A stretch of 64,000 nt of DNA, taken from positions 710,001 through 774,000 of the forward strand of contig WAEK01000004.1 of the NCBI GenBank assembly GCA_011634665.1, in the 5' to 3' direction. Position numbers and translations under genes: made by a program. This document shows, piece by piece, positions 35,320 through 49,525 of the stretch. The notes beneath the pieces were generated by a model. That model did no database searches and had not been told where the DNA came from. It worked only from the letters and a program-made list of their open reading frames with translations. This DNA is from Mortierella sp. BCC40632 (lineage: Eukaryota; Mortierellomycota; Mortierellomycetes; Mortierellales; Mortierellaceae). Positions within the stretch are counted from its first letter, which is position 1. Every line of letters begins with the position of its first letter.

Positions 35320-35824
35320 AGAAAGAAAGAAAGAAAAAAATAGGGAGACTAATGAAACTGCGTCTCTTTCTCTTTAATGCGTACGCCTCTCACTACTACG
35401 CCCCAATACCAATGCAACACCACCCCTATCTAGTGTCAAACCAGTGCCAGGAAGGATGGGCGCTACAGGAAAGATGGTCTTTGGCGCCCAGTACTCGCAT
35501 GCGACGTCTGTACTCGAGGTAGAGCGTCTAAGGTATGACCCTCAAAATAAGGAATCACACACACCTGGATCAAAGGGAGGCGGCGAATCGCGTGTCATTA
35601 CGAGGATACTTTAATTAGGGCGCAGAGTGAGAAAAAAAAAAAAAAAGAAAGAGCAAGTCTGTGTGTGTGAGCAGCCTGGACGTGCTGTGGAGGGGAAGGA
35701 CGGCGTCAACTTGGCTACACGTATGCTCAATGGCTCTGTAGTCCTTATGTGCTCAGACCTGGATTCTCTTTTTCTTTCTTTTTTTTTATCGTCTTGTTTG
35801 GCGTTCCTTTGTAGAGCCTTGCAC
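33348..35824. other. Intergenic region upstream of the TBC GAP gene
   Basis: Contains a C run (33953-33962), a (actctc)n array (34245-34362), a CT run ending in a long A tract (35270-35316), a gaaa array (35317-35337) and the GAP promoter. An ATG frame at 35054 (MEMAQPTFSSHHNLEAIRVG) has one hydrophobic segment and could be an unlinked 5' exon, but no phase-compatible join was established. Confidence 0.4.
34245..34362. repeat. (ACTCTC)n-type microsatellite
   Basis: Alternating cactctcact and cactctctct units over about 115 bases. Shadow ORFs on the plus strand are only Leu/Ser/His repeats. Confidence 0.95.
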
Positions 35825-37871
35825 ATGGACACCACCTCTTGGACAGGTGATCATCAAAACTCCTCGACCACAGATGATTGCGATTCTAGCTACGACAACA
35901 ACCCTGAGCTCTCGGGTTACCAGACGTTGCCAGCCCAGGACAACAAGGATGATTCCGAAAACGACAACACACCTTCGTTGACACCCATCACACCCAAAAC
36001 AGAATCAGCTTTGAGTCCAACTTCCGCCTCCGCGCCTTGTGCGACTCAATCCAATCCCAAGACCAATTCTACAGTAACAGCTACTGGGAAACAGGCAGGT
36101 GCTCGGTCAGGCAGTAGCCCATCGTCACCAGGGGCGGCATCGACGGATGGTAGCACAAGCCTGAAATCCACGCCTGTAGGGACGATCGAAGGCATGAAAC
36201 CCAATGCTCGGACTATCATGCAAGGTAGGGCTCCTTCGTCAGTGGAATTGGTGTGACACTAAGTGGCTATATAGGCTAGATCAACTGAAGAGACTAATGC
36301 CATGACTCGCCACTTTTTTTTTTTTTTTTTCGTGACTAGACCCACTATTAATCCTTAAGGACCTAGACTATGAGGCAGCCATGGGTGACCTCCACTTAGT
36401 TGGGACTGAACACCTCACGGATCAAGGATACGCCCTTCAGAGGAGTAAACAAAAGGCACGATTCCACAAATTCAAAGAGCTTCTTCAACAACCTGTCATT
36501 GATCTAGACATTCTTCGGAAGCTCTCCTGGTCCGGTATTCCGACGGCGATCCGACCAATTGTTTGGCAGCTTCTTGTGGGATACCTTCCATGCAATTCAG
36601 ACAGGAGGAATGTCGCCTTGGAACGCAAGCGCAAAGAATACCAAGATGGAGTTCACCAGACGTTTGCAAGAGGAATTGAGGGTCTTGATCAGACGATATG
36701 GCATCAGGTGTTTATTGATGTCCCACGAACCAACCCAAAGATGGCACTCTTTCAGAATCAGACCACACAACGAGTAAGTCAGGAATATCGCTGGGCGCAT
36801 CATGTGTATTCTTCTTAAACAAGAACAAGGTGTCATCGTTTTTTTTTACCTGGCTGCTCCAGTTTTGATTTTGAATAATGACCATTATCCTGCGCTGATC
36901 ACATCTAGTGTCTCGAGAGAATTCTGTATTGTTGGGCAATCCGTCATCCGGCAAGTAGCTATGTCCAAGGCATCAATGACCTTGTGACGCCGTTCTTTTT
37001 AGTATTCTTGACGGCCTATATCGATGAAGACCAAGATCCCGAGTCGTATGATATTTCACGCCTACCGGAGCCCATTCTCCAAGCGATCGAGGCCGACAGT
37101 TATTGGTGTCTTTCGAAACTGTTGGATGGTATCCAAGACAATTATACACATGCTCAACCAGGGATTCAGCGACAAATCACCAAGCTGCGAGAGCTGATAT
37201 GCCGAATCGATGGTGAGTGATGAGTTTTTATTTTGGTTTGTCTGATTGGTCCAACTTTTCTACATTTATCGTTTTTTTTTCCTGGGGGGAGGAGTTTGTG
37301 GAACTGTGGCTATAGGGGCATCTATGAATCTTTACAAGAACTAAATTCTTTTTTTTACTTTTATTTCTCTTCTTGATTCTCTAGCGCCGCTGGCGGCCCA
37401 CCTACAATCGGAACATGTAGAATTTATCCAGTTCTCGTTTAGATGGATGAATTGTCTGTTGATGCGAGAGGTGACCTTACAACATACCATCCGAATGTGG
37501 GATACATATTTAGTAAGACACTCTTCTCACTCTCACTTTCTCTTTTCGCACAATCCTGGATGCCTGATCCTTTTTTTTTATCTAACCCGATGAATAATTT
37601 GGTCCGCGAACTCTCCTTTCTATTACTGATTTAGACGGAACATCCTCATGGGTTTTCTGAGTTCCATCTGTACGTCTGTGCAGCCTTCTTAACCAAGTGG
37701 TCAGCAGAACTTCTCAATATGGAATTTCAAGAGATCATGCTTTTCTTGCAGGCAGTGCCGACAGATGATTGGCAAGAAAAGGATATCGAAATGCTATTGT
37801 CAGAGGCATTTGTTTGGAAGAGTCTTTTCCATCCATCACCCAAACATCTGAACAGTGGTGGAGCTAAATGA
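35825..37871 (+). CDS. GYP1: Gyp1/TBC1D22-type Rab GTPase-activating protein, 5 exons, 500 aa
   Basis: This TBC-domain GAP should speed GTP hydrolysis on Golgi Rabs (Ypt1/Rab1 class). Exons: 35825-36224, 36340-36773, 36909-37212, 37385-37512, 37635-37871, giving 501 codons. Residues 1-133 are Ser/Thr/Pro-rich and disordered. The TBC domain then shows ILRKLSWSGIPTAIRPIVWQ and LLVGYLP, the arginine-finger motif IDVPRTNP (Arg about 263), CLERILYCWAIRHPASSYVQ followed by GIND (glutamine finger Gln about 298), FQEIMLFLQAVPTDDW and the C-terminal WKSLFHPSPKH. Both catalytic fingers are intact. The ATG at 35825 follows a tttgtag acceptor-like site, so an untranslated or short coding 5' exon is possible. 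The frame stays open upstream to 35627 through an A tract and T-rich sequence, which I regard as intron or leader. Confidence 0.92.
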
Positions 37872-39365
37872 CGGAACTGCTAGGAAAGAAAGGAGGCTTT
37901 TTTGGGAGAGGGAAAGAGAGAGAGAGAGAGGGAGGGAGGGAGAGAGAGATAGAGAGATAGAGGAGGTACGCAATGGATAATGTAAAATGATGCGAATGTA
38001 CGATTGTGCGAGGAAGGGTTCAGAGAAGGGAATCCCATGCGGTTCTATTATTTAAAGACCCTTCCTTTCTTTTTTTCTTTTGCCCTGTAAAAAATAAAAA
38101 CAACCAAAGAGGAAATAGACATGAGGTTTCAAAAAAAAAAAAAAAAAAAAAAAAACCAGAGGGGGAAAAATCAAGACAGAAGTGAGCTGGCTTTTTTTTT
38201 TTTTTTTTTTTTTTTTTGAGCTGACTAGAATTAGATTCTTTCAAAGTATCAAAGGGCCCGATTGGCGTTGTTGCCCCTCCCTCTCCCCTAATCATCCAAA
38301 AAAAAAAAAAAAAAAAGGCTCCTCAGTTTGTCGAGTCCCCCCTGACCGGAGTAGGAGAGTAGAGGAGAGGAGAAGGGAGAAGAAGGGGAGGTGTAGAGAG
38401 GGAAAGGTCTAGACAACAAAGCAATGAAAAACTGCGACGACGAGATGAAGAGCAATCCACAACAGTATGGCTAACAGAGTCCCCCCACCCACAAAATTTC
38501 CCTCGGTTTCTTTGAAGTGTAGATGAAAAGGAGAGAGAGAGCATCTCAGGAGTGTTGCTGCGATAGCCATTCTTTCGACTCCCATATTATTATTGTGTAG
38601 TCATTCTTTTCTTACTTTCTTTCCATCTCAATAGGGGAAGAGGAAGGGTGATGGCAATGGCGAGGGGAGAGAGCAGGAGGAGGCGCAGTAGACTGCGTGC
38701 GTTGAAAAAAAAAAAAAAAAAAAAAAAGCCATATATGCTCTAGCATTCCGTGGTAAAAGAGAGGTATCCCTTCTAGCATATCAATGAGACGATCAAAGTG
38801 CAGAGTAAGGTAAAAAGATCTGAAAGAAAGGAAGAAAAAAAAAAAGGATAGTCGAGAAGGATGAGGAAGAGAGAAGAGGAGCAAGTCAAAAGAATATGGG
38901 GAAAGAGGGAGAGAGAGGGGGGGAGGAAGTGCTTCTCGACATCAGGTTTTCTTTGCTCAAAGCGATGGAATCCAATGGCTATCTCGTAGTAATTTTTCGA
39001 GTCCGAGCTGCATGACCATGTCTCTACAGGGTATGATCGATTCAGTAGGCAATGCGATCAAATCATAGAAAGGAAAACTGAGCTGCCACAAGCCGGGGCT
39101 TCTAGGGGAGCTCGAGGAGAGATGTTTCAGCCCGACCCCTTTTTTGTTATTGTTGATCCCGTCATTTGTACACATGCGTGGATGTGCGAATGTGTATACG
39201 GAAGCGGAAGGCAAAGGAAGTTACGTGTGTTGCACTTGTAAGTGGAAGTGTATGTTGATGCATATCGATGGGTGCTGCCTCTGGTCGGACTGAAAAACAT
39301 ATAAAAAAAAAAAAAAAAAAAAAATAGATACGATGGCGGCCTCCCTCTCTTCCCTTCCCTATTGA
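37872..39365. other. Intergenic region between convergent genes
   Basis: The 1.5 kb spacer between the GAP and cyclin genes contains a GA-rich array (37912-37965), A and T tracts (38131-38155, 38192-38217, 38299-38317, 38704-38727, 39302-39324) and purine-rich sequence. No coding sequence is supported. Most of it probably belongs to 3' UTRs and terminators. Confidence 0.55.
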
Positions 39366-40104
39366 CTACTGTGGTGGTTGGTCTTGCCCTTGTTGCTTGA
39401 GCCATGTTTCAAGACTATGCAGCCAGTCCAGATACTCGGCCTCGCTGACAAATAAGCTGAATTGGACCTGGTTCAGGAACTCCATCTCCATCACATTAAT
39501 TTCCTTAACATTGATTCCTGTCACATCTGACCACGTCTTGTTCGTGAACGTATTGTCATCCAGGAACTTGTTTGCCAACATGAGCGACACAGTGAAGAGA
39601 CGAAATTCCGATCCTTGCTGTCCATGAATTGACGGGTTATTCTTTAGCAGCTTTTGGATATATTTTAGTGCCAAAAGAATTACAGAGGACGATAGTTGCG
39701 TTGCAGAGAGAACCTAGAACCGAGTAAAAAAAAAAAAAAAAAAAAAAAAAGTTCCTGTTAGGAGGATTCCAATTTTAAATGGTGCGCTTCTCACCATTAA
39801 GCTAGTCAGAACATAGTCTATGTCCTATACCTTCAGGCAAAACTTTTTAAAGGCGGGCCCGGCCGAAGGAGGGACAGTTATCCGATGAGGTACTACATTG
39901 TAGGCGTTGCTGGAGGCTCCGTTGATGTTTGGCCGGGTGTGCCAGAGGGTATAGACCATCACGGATGCAAATTCTGCAAGTTGGACAGTGCTGGTATGTG
40001 GATTTGTAACAACTTCAATTGCTCCTGACGGAGGAGCCTGTGGCACGTTCCTTGAGTCTCTTCCAGGGTCATTTTGAACATGCACCCTTGCCTGACTCTG
40101 GTGT

Positions 40105-40139
<35 letters not shown>

Positions 40140-40162
40140 TGAGTACTGTTGTTGTTGTTGTT

Positions 40163-40210
<48 letters not shown>

Positions 40211-40245
40211 GCTGCTGGTGTATATGTTGCATCTGCGCCTGCATA

Positions 40246-40289
<44 letters not shown>

Positions 40290-40903
40290 GACATGGACAT
40301 GGATGTTCATCTGGGGTTGGATCTGAGGAAGAGAATGTGAGGTTACCATCGTAGGGCCCATCATCTGTGGTCGCTGGTGCTGCGGCTGTAACTGTTGTAG
40401 CTGCTGTTGTTGGTACGGCTGCTGCTGGGGCATTGATGGCTGATGGTATAGATGCTGCTGCTGCTGTGGTTGCTGTGGTTGCTGCTGCTGTTGTACTTGC
40501 TGCTGCATTTGCGGCTGGGGCAAATAAGGCGCCTGCACTATCTGCGTCTGTTGATTCGGCGCTTGGATAAAGGCCGTTGGGTGTTGAATCTGGTGCTGAC
40601 TGTAAGCAACAGCCTGGCTCTGAGCCTGTGACGCAGAAAGTGTCTGAGGAGAGATGTAATACTGTTGTTGGTGCGGCTGCGACTGCTGCTGTTGTGGTGG
40701 GGCCTGTACTTGAATCTGAGTCTGGAGGTGTAATGAAGAGGATGACTGCATCGGATACTGCTGCTGGGAGGAAGTCGGCGGCATCTGGTACTGGTGTTGG
40801 TATTGCTGCTGCGATGGTTGCTGCTGATGTGCTTGGTGCTGATACGGTTGCTGTTGGGAGATGGGTTGATGGAATACCTGCTGTTGCTGCTGTTGCTGCT
40901 GTT

Positions 40904-40955
<52 letters not shown>

Positions 40956-41243
40956 TTGTTGCTGGTATGCCTGTTGTTGATACTGTTGCTGATGCTGGAG
41001 CGGAATTGGCGTTGTAGTAACAGAGTGGCTATGAACAGTAGAGCCGTACCCAACACCCGATGCAGCCATCGGATCATAAGTCATTTGATTTACAGGTGGG
41101 TTACATCCTGATGGTCCAGATCCCATGGGGCCCATAGGTATTGGCGTTAAAGAGTTAATCGGAGTCCCGCCATTCGGGTACTGGATCTGATGGTTGGATG
41201 GTACTCCTGTCTGATAGTACGCCATTGGTGCATGTGCATCCAT
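39366..41243 (-). CDS. PHO80-type cyclin with 400-residue Gln-rich N-terminus, 2 exons, 586 aa
   Basis: Exons (minus): 41243-39831 and 39713-39366; the single 117 bp intron lies inside the cyclin box. The C-terminal cyclin region begins with QLAEFASVMVYTLW and continues across the junction as LSATQLSSSVILLALKYIQK, FRLFTVSLMLANKFLDDNTF, NKTWSDVTGI, VKEINVMEMEFLNQVQFSL and YLDWLHSLE. These are the hallmarks of Pho80/Pcl-type cyclins (ALKYI, ANKFLDD, W..V.G, E.NxME.EFL). They partner CDKs such as Pho85; the long N-terminus recalls the CLG1 group. Residues about 1-410 are Gln/Pro/His-rich with several pure Gln runs, coded by mixed CAA/CAG, at about 40100-40280 and 40880-40970. An aggregation-prone or regulatory role for that part is inference. 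Confidence 0.88.
39726..39750. repeat. A tract in the cyclin intron
   Basis: About 25 A on the plus strand (T on the coding strand) lie just upstream of the 3' splice site of the cyclin intron, where they double as its polypyrimidine tract. Confidence 0.8.
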
Positions 41244-41697
41244 GAACGGCGTGAACTGACTCGAAACAACAAGATTAACTAATCGCCCTGTCCAGACTGA
41301 GATCTCTGAGATACAGAATCCTTGGAGAAAGAGTTCTGGCTAAGGATCTGCGCAGAATAATAAAGATGGCCGGAAAGGGGGAGATGTTAGTGCATGGGTC
41401 GGATGGGAGATGGGGTTTGTTTGTTCTGGCGCCATCGGGAACCTTTATTGTCATCTGTCTACAGCGCCAAGGAATCTCAGGAGTTGGATCGCAAATGCCC
41501 TACGAGAGGAGAAGGATCAAAAAAAGAAGGGAGGAGGGGGGTCTAGGCCAAAAAGGATTACCAGGCGATCGGAGAGTTGACGTTAAAGCAGAGGAGGGTC
41601 GGTAGCAGGGGATGGAGGATGAGCAAGTGGTTGAGATGATGTCAAGCGGATGAATGGATAATGGATGGATGAATGAATGGATGGGGTTGGACGGAAG

Positions 41698-41736
<39 letters not shown>

Positions 41737-44700
41737 GGACTTTTGGCCCATTCTGCCATCCACACGCCCAACCCAACTCTACTCTCCGCACTTCACTTGT
41801 ATGAAAATTCATTTTCAAACAGAACAGCCATGGTATGGTCGACTGGCCATTGGGCTGCCCACGGCCCGAAATGGGCCCGCCCGACATCGCCGCAACACCG
41901 CCCATGGCTGCATTGTTCATCCTGGCGCAAGCACCAACTCGTTTTTCCATTGATTCTTTTCTGTCCCTTCCCCCACCCTCTCATCTGGTGCCACAGCCGC
42001 TCAGTCCTGTCCAGATGGGCCTGCGATGCGAAAGCAGACAAATGAGCAGGCCAACGACGTATTATATTGAGTCGCTCCTCTGCTCTCGGTGCAGTCGCAT
42101 CCCACCCTCTGCTCTGTGTCTGAGCCGTCTCGGGGCTCGCCCATACTCCGGTACGACCGAAAAGAGAATTCAGCCAGACCAGAAGGGAGCAATGGGAGCA
42201 TCGCCTGCGCCGGCCTGACAGAGCATGACCTAGCGATGTGACTAATTTTGGAGGGTAGGAATGTGCCTGATGTTGCCATTTCCTACACTTCATTCTCTCC
42301 CTCTCACACTCGTTCACCTTCTCGCTCTCTCTCGCTCTCTCTTTCTCTCTTTCTCTCTCTTTCTCTCTCTCGCTCTGTCTCTGCCTCTCTTCTCTACTCT
42401 TCCACAAACACACACACTCTTTTTCTCTTTTTCTATTGCCTACTCTCTCGCTCTCCTCTAATACGCCAGCAGTGGGTGATCCTCTTGGCATGGCCTGTGA
42501 AGCAAGCGGAGCTACGGCGATATGGGAGCTGAGAGGAGAAGAAAAAAAGAAGGCCCTTGTCCGCTCGGGTGCGCCGATACAGCGGGCGAACTCTTCTGGG
42601 CCTGATGGTAGACGTCACCTACGCCACCAACAGCACCCTTCCAGCCCCCTCCAGGACTGCTCTCCTTCCTATTCGCACTAACCCTGTAAGAAGGATCCCT
42701 TTTTTTTTTTATATATACGTGGCGGACGATCACCATGCCTTCTCTCGGCTATTTCTGGATTCATCGGATCAAAATAAGAGAGACCTCATCGAGCACCCTG
42801 ACAGTGTTCAGTTCATCATAGGAGCACGCGCCAGGGTATGCGCCACGCGTAGACTTACTCGAACCATCGGTGCCCAGTTCACCCTTTCCTATCCATCCTC
42901 AAATGGATTGGCTGGCTCTCAAGCAGAGAGAGCACGCGCAGGAAAAAAAATAATAATAAAAAGCCCCACAGGGACCTGACTAAAAACTACTCTGTCTGCG
43001 TGTGCGTTCAGGCAAATCGTTCCCTATACATCCATTCTAAGCAACCAGACGAGCCCCTGAGCGGAGAAACGGGGGCATGAGAAAAAAAAAAAAAGAAAAA
43101 GAAGCGAGAACCAAAGGACTCTGTTCTATATTTGCACAAACGAGTACCTGTCGCCTGGGCCCCTTGTGTTGAAAGTGAGAGGGATTCCGCGCACTGACCA
43201 AAACAGACAGCCATGCCCTTTTAGTGTTGTGTTCTCTTTCTCTCCCCTTCCACCCGTGGGTTCTGCACAATGAGAATCTGCATGAATGGCGCGGCAGAGT
43301 CGAAGAGACCAAATACCCTTTTCTCGAGTCGACAAACTGTGAGGAACCAACAAAACTCCAATTTTGCTTCTCTGCGCATCCTTTTTTTTTTTTTGGCCGC
43401 CTCATCTTTCTCTTTCCACACACACACACACGCCCCCTATTCTGCCTTCCTTCTCTCTCTCTATATATCTCTCGCTCTCTCTCTCTCGTTCTCGCTCTCA
43501 GGGCTGGAGGTTTTCAGCCATCGGGTCACAAGGCACGGGGAATGAGGACTGTCAAGATTAGGGAGAATGGGCATAAGGTCTTGGGGACAGTGCGTCCTAT
43601 CGATTCGTCCGAGAACAAGGTTGAAATGGCTAAGGGACGTCGTAAAAAAAAAAAGGTGTAGGGTCATTGCTGCGAGGAGGGGGAGAGGGAGAGGGAGAGG
43701 GAGAGGAGAAAAGAGAAGAAAGAAAGAAGGGGGAAGATCAAGCATCGGGCAAACTTTCAACAGACCCACTGCAGCAAGACCGTTCCGATCCAGGTGTGTT
43801 CGACGATGAAAGAACGTTGGACGGTTGGTAGGCGTGGGTGACAAGGTTGCATTGCGCAGGTTTGTTGTCCTGTGCCAAGTAAGGATGACATGCATGGGAG
43901 GGGGGTGGCAAGAGGGTGGCAAGAAGACCGATGGGATGGCATAGCGGACCACAGAATAAACTGGCTCGACACATGCCACTCCAAGCCCGGGGCAGGGTTA
44001 CTTTCCCTGAGAAAAAGACCATGCACAAAGCACGACAGGAAGGACATGGATCAACTAACCAAGATTGGACTATGACACATTTTCGACCATTCGTCCTTTT
44101 TTATCCCCTTGTGCCGTTGGGGAAAGAGGGACTGCTACCAGCAGAATACACGTTGTAAAAGATCGGCAAGGAGTTCCCTCAATCGGTTTTTGCATGGAGA
44201 CAAAGATGACAATAAAGACGGATGCTGTATGGATCCTTGAGCCCGATACAGGCGTACAATATTGGCGAGGCGAGGGAGTGTCTACGACGACGACCGTGCA
44301 GCCAATTACTCCTAGCGTCCATCCACACATGATTCTGCTTGCAAGGCTCTTTCCTCGAATCGCAGTTTGGGTTTTTACCAAGGACCCATTTATCGAATTT
44401 CCTGGCCACTCTTGAACAAACGTGTCCAGATGCTCGCTAGAAGGAAGAGGAGGCTGGAGGAAGAAGAAGAAGAGGAGGGATGAGGACATGGTCTGAAGCT
44501 ATTACAATCAACGGCAAAGATCCACATGCATGCTCGGGATACCTCCTCATCTCACTCCTCTCGACTGTTTTGCCCCTTTAAATCTCAGGGCGTCCTTTTT
44601 ATCATTATTATCTTCTTTATTATCTCCTCCAGCATGTCCATGGGACAGGGACATTCAATGGCTCAAGGGAAATCCTGTCCACTCTGCCGGTGAATTGATG

Positions 44701-44758
44701 GACCAGACCGGGTCCCTGGGCTTGGGCAACTCCCTTTTGAGCTCAACCCCGCGGAACG

Positions 44759-44798
<40 letters not shown>

Positions 44799-45523
44799 CA
44801 ATTCTTGTTTTCAGCTCGCTGCGCTAAAGGATCCCAAGGCTACGATCCATTCAACAGTGCTTAGCTTATGGACAGCGCGGGAAAGAATGAAAAGAGTGAA
44901 GCAAGGTAAGAAAGGGGGGGAGGGAGGGAGAAAGATGAGAACATGAGACAGAGAACGCAGCACGCAGAGCGAGACATCGTGCGGGGGGGAAAGAACCATG
45001 AAAAGAGGTTACGAAAAGAAAGAAAGAAAGAAAGAAAAAAAAAAAAAAAAAAAAAAAAAAAGTGCATCAGGAGAATGGGCAGGTCTGGTCAAGAAAGGAC
45101 CCGGCAGAACAGACAAAAGCCTTTTGCTTTGGCCTGCAAGTTGCTTGGCGAAGCTCCTCGGCCCATTTTCCCTAGCACTCGTGATATGATTCCCATCCAC
45201 GAAGGAGCTTCAAGAGGAGCCAGTGCCCACAAAGAGTCGGACGACAACAAATTGGCCGCGGGTTGCACCCTCTCCCTCCCCTCTCTGCTGTACGACTCTG
45301 GGGAAGAAAGGGGGCAAGCACAATCGGGGAGGGGAGAGGGAGGGGGGAGAAAAGAAAATGAGAGAAGAGGAGTAACGCAGAGCTCTGAGATACGAGACAA
45401 ACCGGACACAACAGGCGGACAGCCAGAGCGAGAACCATCCGGCTCATTGAGCGGAGCAAGTCCACGGGATGCAAAAGAAGAAAAAGTGCCAGGAGGAAGA
45501 ATTAGTATCTTGCTCTTTTTATC

Positions 45524-45555
<32 letters not shown>

Positions 45556-46450
45556 TGACCGAGCGGCCAGTGCCGCAGGGGTGCCTGACCCAGTTCGAAG
45601 ATTGAGTCTGATAACGCGTCGGACAGACAGATACTGCCACTTGCTACGCGCAGGTGAGGTGTTCACATGAGGGCCAGATAGTCGCGTAAGCGCCAGGCGA
45701 CGGGCGCGGCCTCAGACGGCCCTTGGTCAAGGAGGCGGCGACGCAGGCCACGGGCGTGGTTGACAGGGAGCCCTGAAGACATCGAACGGGGGAGGACTCG
45801 AATCATGCAATGTGCTTGCGGCCACGACAGCCCTCCCCCCCTCCTTTGTTTTTTTGGTTCTGTTCTTTCTCTCTTCCCGCGTTGAATCCCTCGCTGATGG
45901 GCTGCGGCCGCCAGTCCTGTGTTGACCAAGTGGACCCAAGGTGGGTCCCGAGCGTGGGCAGAAGAGGATGAAGCATTAACACAGGCAAATATGGTACTGG
46001 CAGAGGCCTGAGAATTGGTGGAGGTATGAGTATGAGCATTGGCATCAAGGTGAATATCATGATAGGTAATTGGACAGGGACTAGGATAGGTATTAGGATA
46101 GGGACCAGGATAGGCATTGGTATTAGAATTGACAAAGGGATAGGTATAGAAATGATAGGCAAGAAACATTGGTAAAAGTATAGCCTTGAATTAGCATAGA
46201 CAAAAGGCGTATTGGCTTTGGCATTGACTGGCGACTCGTCCCTATCCTTGTCTTTTATTCTTTGCTAAATGGACCAAAACCATGCAACATAACCCCATGG
46301 CCATGCGACGGCCAAAATGCATACTGTTGGACCAGCCTCGGAACAACAGAAACAGAGCCCAGAAGAGTTCTCAGAAGAGAGAGAAAGAGTCATCGACGGG
46401 CGGCAGCTCTGAGTTGAGAGCGGGTCGAGAGAGAGCGAGAGTCTGAGAGT
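41244..46450. other. 5 kb gene-poor region between cyclin and Rap genes
   Basis: Contains the cyclin promoter (41244-41600), an A tract (41700-41734), a (atgg)-like patch (41650-41690), CT-rich arrays (42295-42465), T and A tracts (43081-43094, 44762-44795, 45037-45061), a (ggagag) array (43679-43706) and degenerate aggatagg-type repeats (46058-46155). The longest open frames (42557-42979 plus, 44070-44489 minus) lack recognisable domains and good starts. No gene is supported, though short spliced genes could be missed. Confidence 0.5.
46058..46155. repeat. Degenerate short tandem repeat (aggatagg-like)
   Basis: About 10 imperfect copies of a 9-12 base unit related to (t)aggatag(g)tattagg and its variants. 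It generates Ile/Pro-rich shadow frames on the minus strand. Confidence 0.6.
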
Positions 46451-47467
<1,017 letters not shown>

Positions 47468-48453
47468 ATGCGTGAATACAAGCTCGTCGTCCTTGGCTCT
47501 GGAGGCGTCGGCAAGTCGGCACTGGTAAGTTTCTCTTGGGCTATTTTTTTTTTTTTTATATATTCTCTTTACCTTTCCGAGGAGGAAGAGAGGGAGGAGG
47601 GGAGGGGGAGGCTGAACGTTCTCATTTGCCTTTTTATATTACCATCGGCGATTGCCGAACCATATTCAGGATTGTTGTATGAACAAATGGATTCTTTGGG
47701 CCTTCGGACGAAAAAAAAAAAAGGGCAGGATATACTTCTCTTTGTCAGGTTGTCTGTCTACGGGCATTGTGACCATCTTGTTCTTGTTCCAATGTTCTTG
47801 ATGTGTCCCAGGCCAAACCAGACCGGACCAAACCTAGCCCAAGTCCAAAAAAAAAAAAACTCTGGATTGGGCAAAGGCACGTCTGGAAAAGGTTGTACGC
47901 GTCTTCTCTTTTTTTTTTTCTCTGCACTGGGTCAGGAGGGACGGAGAGGCGGGAGGGGCGAGGGGAAGAGAAAGAGGAGGTTCAGGGAGGAGGAGGAGAA
48001 AGGAGAAAGCCTGACCGGAGCAATGACACGGCTGGGGCATTGGGTCTTGCTAACCACGAGCAGAACAAGAATTGACGAAGAGCGAGTGAAAGTGAGTGGG
48101 AAATGGACGAGAAAAAAAAAAAAAAAAAGGCCTCACAGGCACAAACACCTGGCGACGGGATTGAGAGCAACCGAATGGAGACAGAAATGCGACCCACGAC
48201 AATAGGGGATGAGCGAGGCAATTGGGGGGGAGAGAGGAGACAGATTGAGAGGAGTCGCGTTGCCATCGCCCCCCTCTTCTTTCTTTCTCGCTGTCTGACT
48301 GCCTCCTCCCCTGGGGTGACTGAATAAGAATCGAGGCCGGTCAAAGGAGTCTGCCAAATCGCCCGGTTCACATGGGCCCACTCGCACAGCTGAAAAAAGA
48401 GAGAAAATGCGTGCAAAAGAGGGCTCGACCCCTCGTCCTCCCTCCCGGCCCAG

Positions 48454-48484
<31 letters not shown>

Positions 48485-49483
48485 CGTTGCACTGGGCAAG
48501 AGAGCGCCCAGGCGCCCTGCGCTGTGTGTTCCCTGCGGAGCATGAGCATGGCCATGGGTCCTTTTTGTCGCGCCAAGTCCAGGCGCAAGGAAGGCGCGGG
48601 CTCTGTCGAGGAAGGATAGAGCAAAGGCAGAACAGAGCCATGGAACGATAGAAGGAGATGGCCAAAGCAGCAGCAGAAAAAAAAAAAAAAAGAGACATCA
48701 CATACACACGGGTAGATACCAGCAGCAAGTACGTGTGCGGCATGCTAACCATCATCATCGGTCTTTGCTTTTTCTCTCTTTTTCTCTCTTTTTCTCTCTC
48801 TTCTTGGGACATCGCTCCCCCTCTTCTCCTCTTCTTCCCCCCTTCTCCCCTCGCATCTCGTTCTTCCCATTCCTCACTCGCTTGGCCTCGCCTTTCTTTT
48901 CCTCTTTTTCCGGCTCTCGTACCTCCAAGACGGTACAGTTTGTGCAGTCTGTCTTTGTGGATCGATATGATCCCACGATCGAGGATTCGTACCGGAAGCA
49001 GGTCGAGGTGGACAACCATCAATGCATGCTTGAGATTCTGGACACTGCCGGGACGGAACAGTTCACGGCAATGCGGGATCTTTACATGAAGAACGGACAA
49101 GGATTTATTCTGGTTTATTCGATTATTGCCTCGGCCACATTCGACGAACTCACGGACTTACAAAGGCAGATATTGAGAGTCAAGGATGTAGATCAAGTAA
49201 GTTGGGCCCTACTCTTGTAGTCTTTCTTCTTTCTCCTTTCTCTCACATTCTACTATTGAGATGGGCATCTTGATTGCCTAAACCTGCATCCTCAGGAAAA
49301 AGAGAAAAAAGAAAGAAGAATGGGTGGATAGGGAGAGAGGGCATGCGAGAATCGGCTGCAAGGCCGTACCCGGGCATGCATTTTTGGACTGGTCCAACGA
49401 ATGATCGGGGTGTGTGCTCGTCCAAAAGACGGTAGTTCAAACTGTGCAGGTTATGCAGGAAAAGTGGGTCGAAAGGAAAGGGG

Positions 49484-49525
<42 letters not shown>

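Noticed and set aside
40019..41111. Ala/Val/Leu-rich plus-strand and Ser/Asn-rich minus-strand frames over the cyclin gene
   Set aside because: These are alternate-frame readings of the CAA/CAG glutamine repeats.
42557..42979. 140-codon frame (VADDHHAFSRLFLDSS region)
   Set aside because: Protein-like in part, but without an ATG start or recognisable family; crosses a T tract and AT run. Not strong enough to call.
47982..49100. 372-codon minus-strand frame opposite the Rap gene
   Set aside because: It overlaps the conserved Rap exon 2 on the other strand, contains homopolymer-coded Phe runs and has no recognisable domain.
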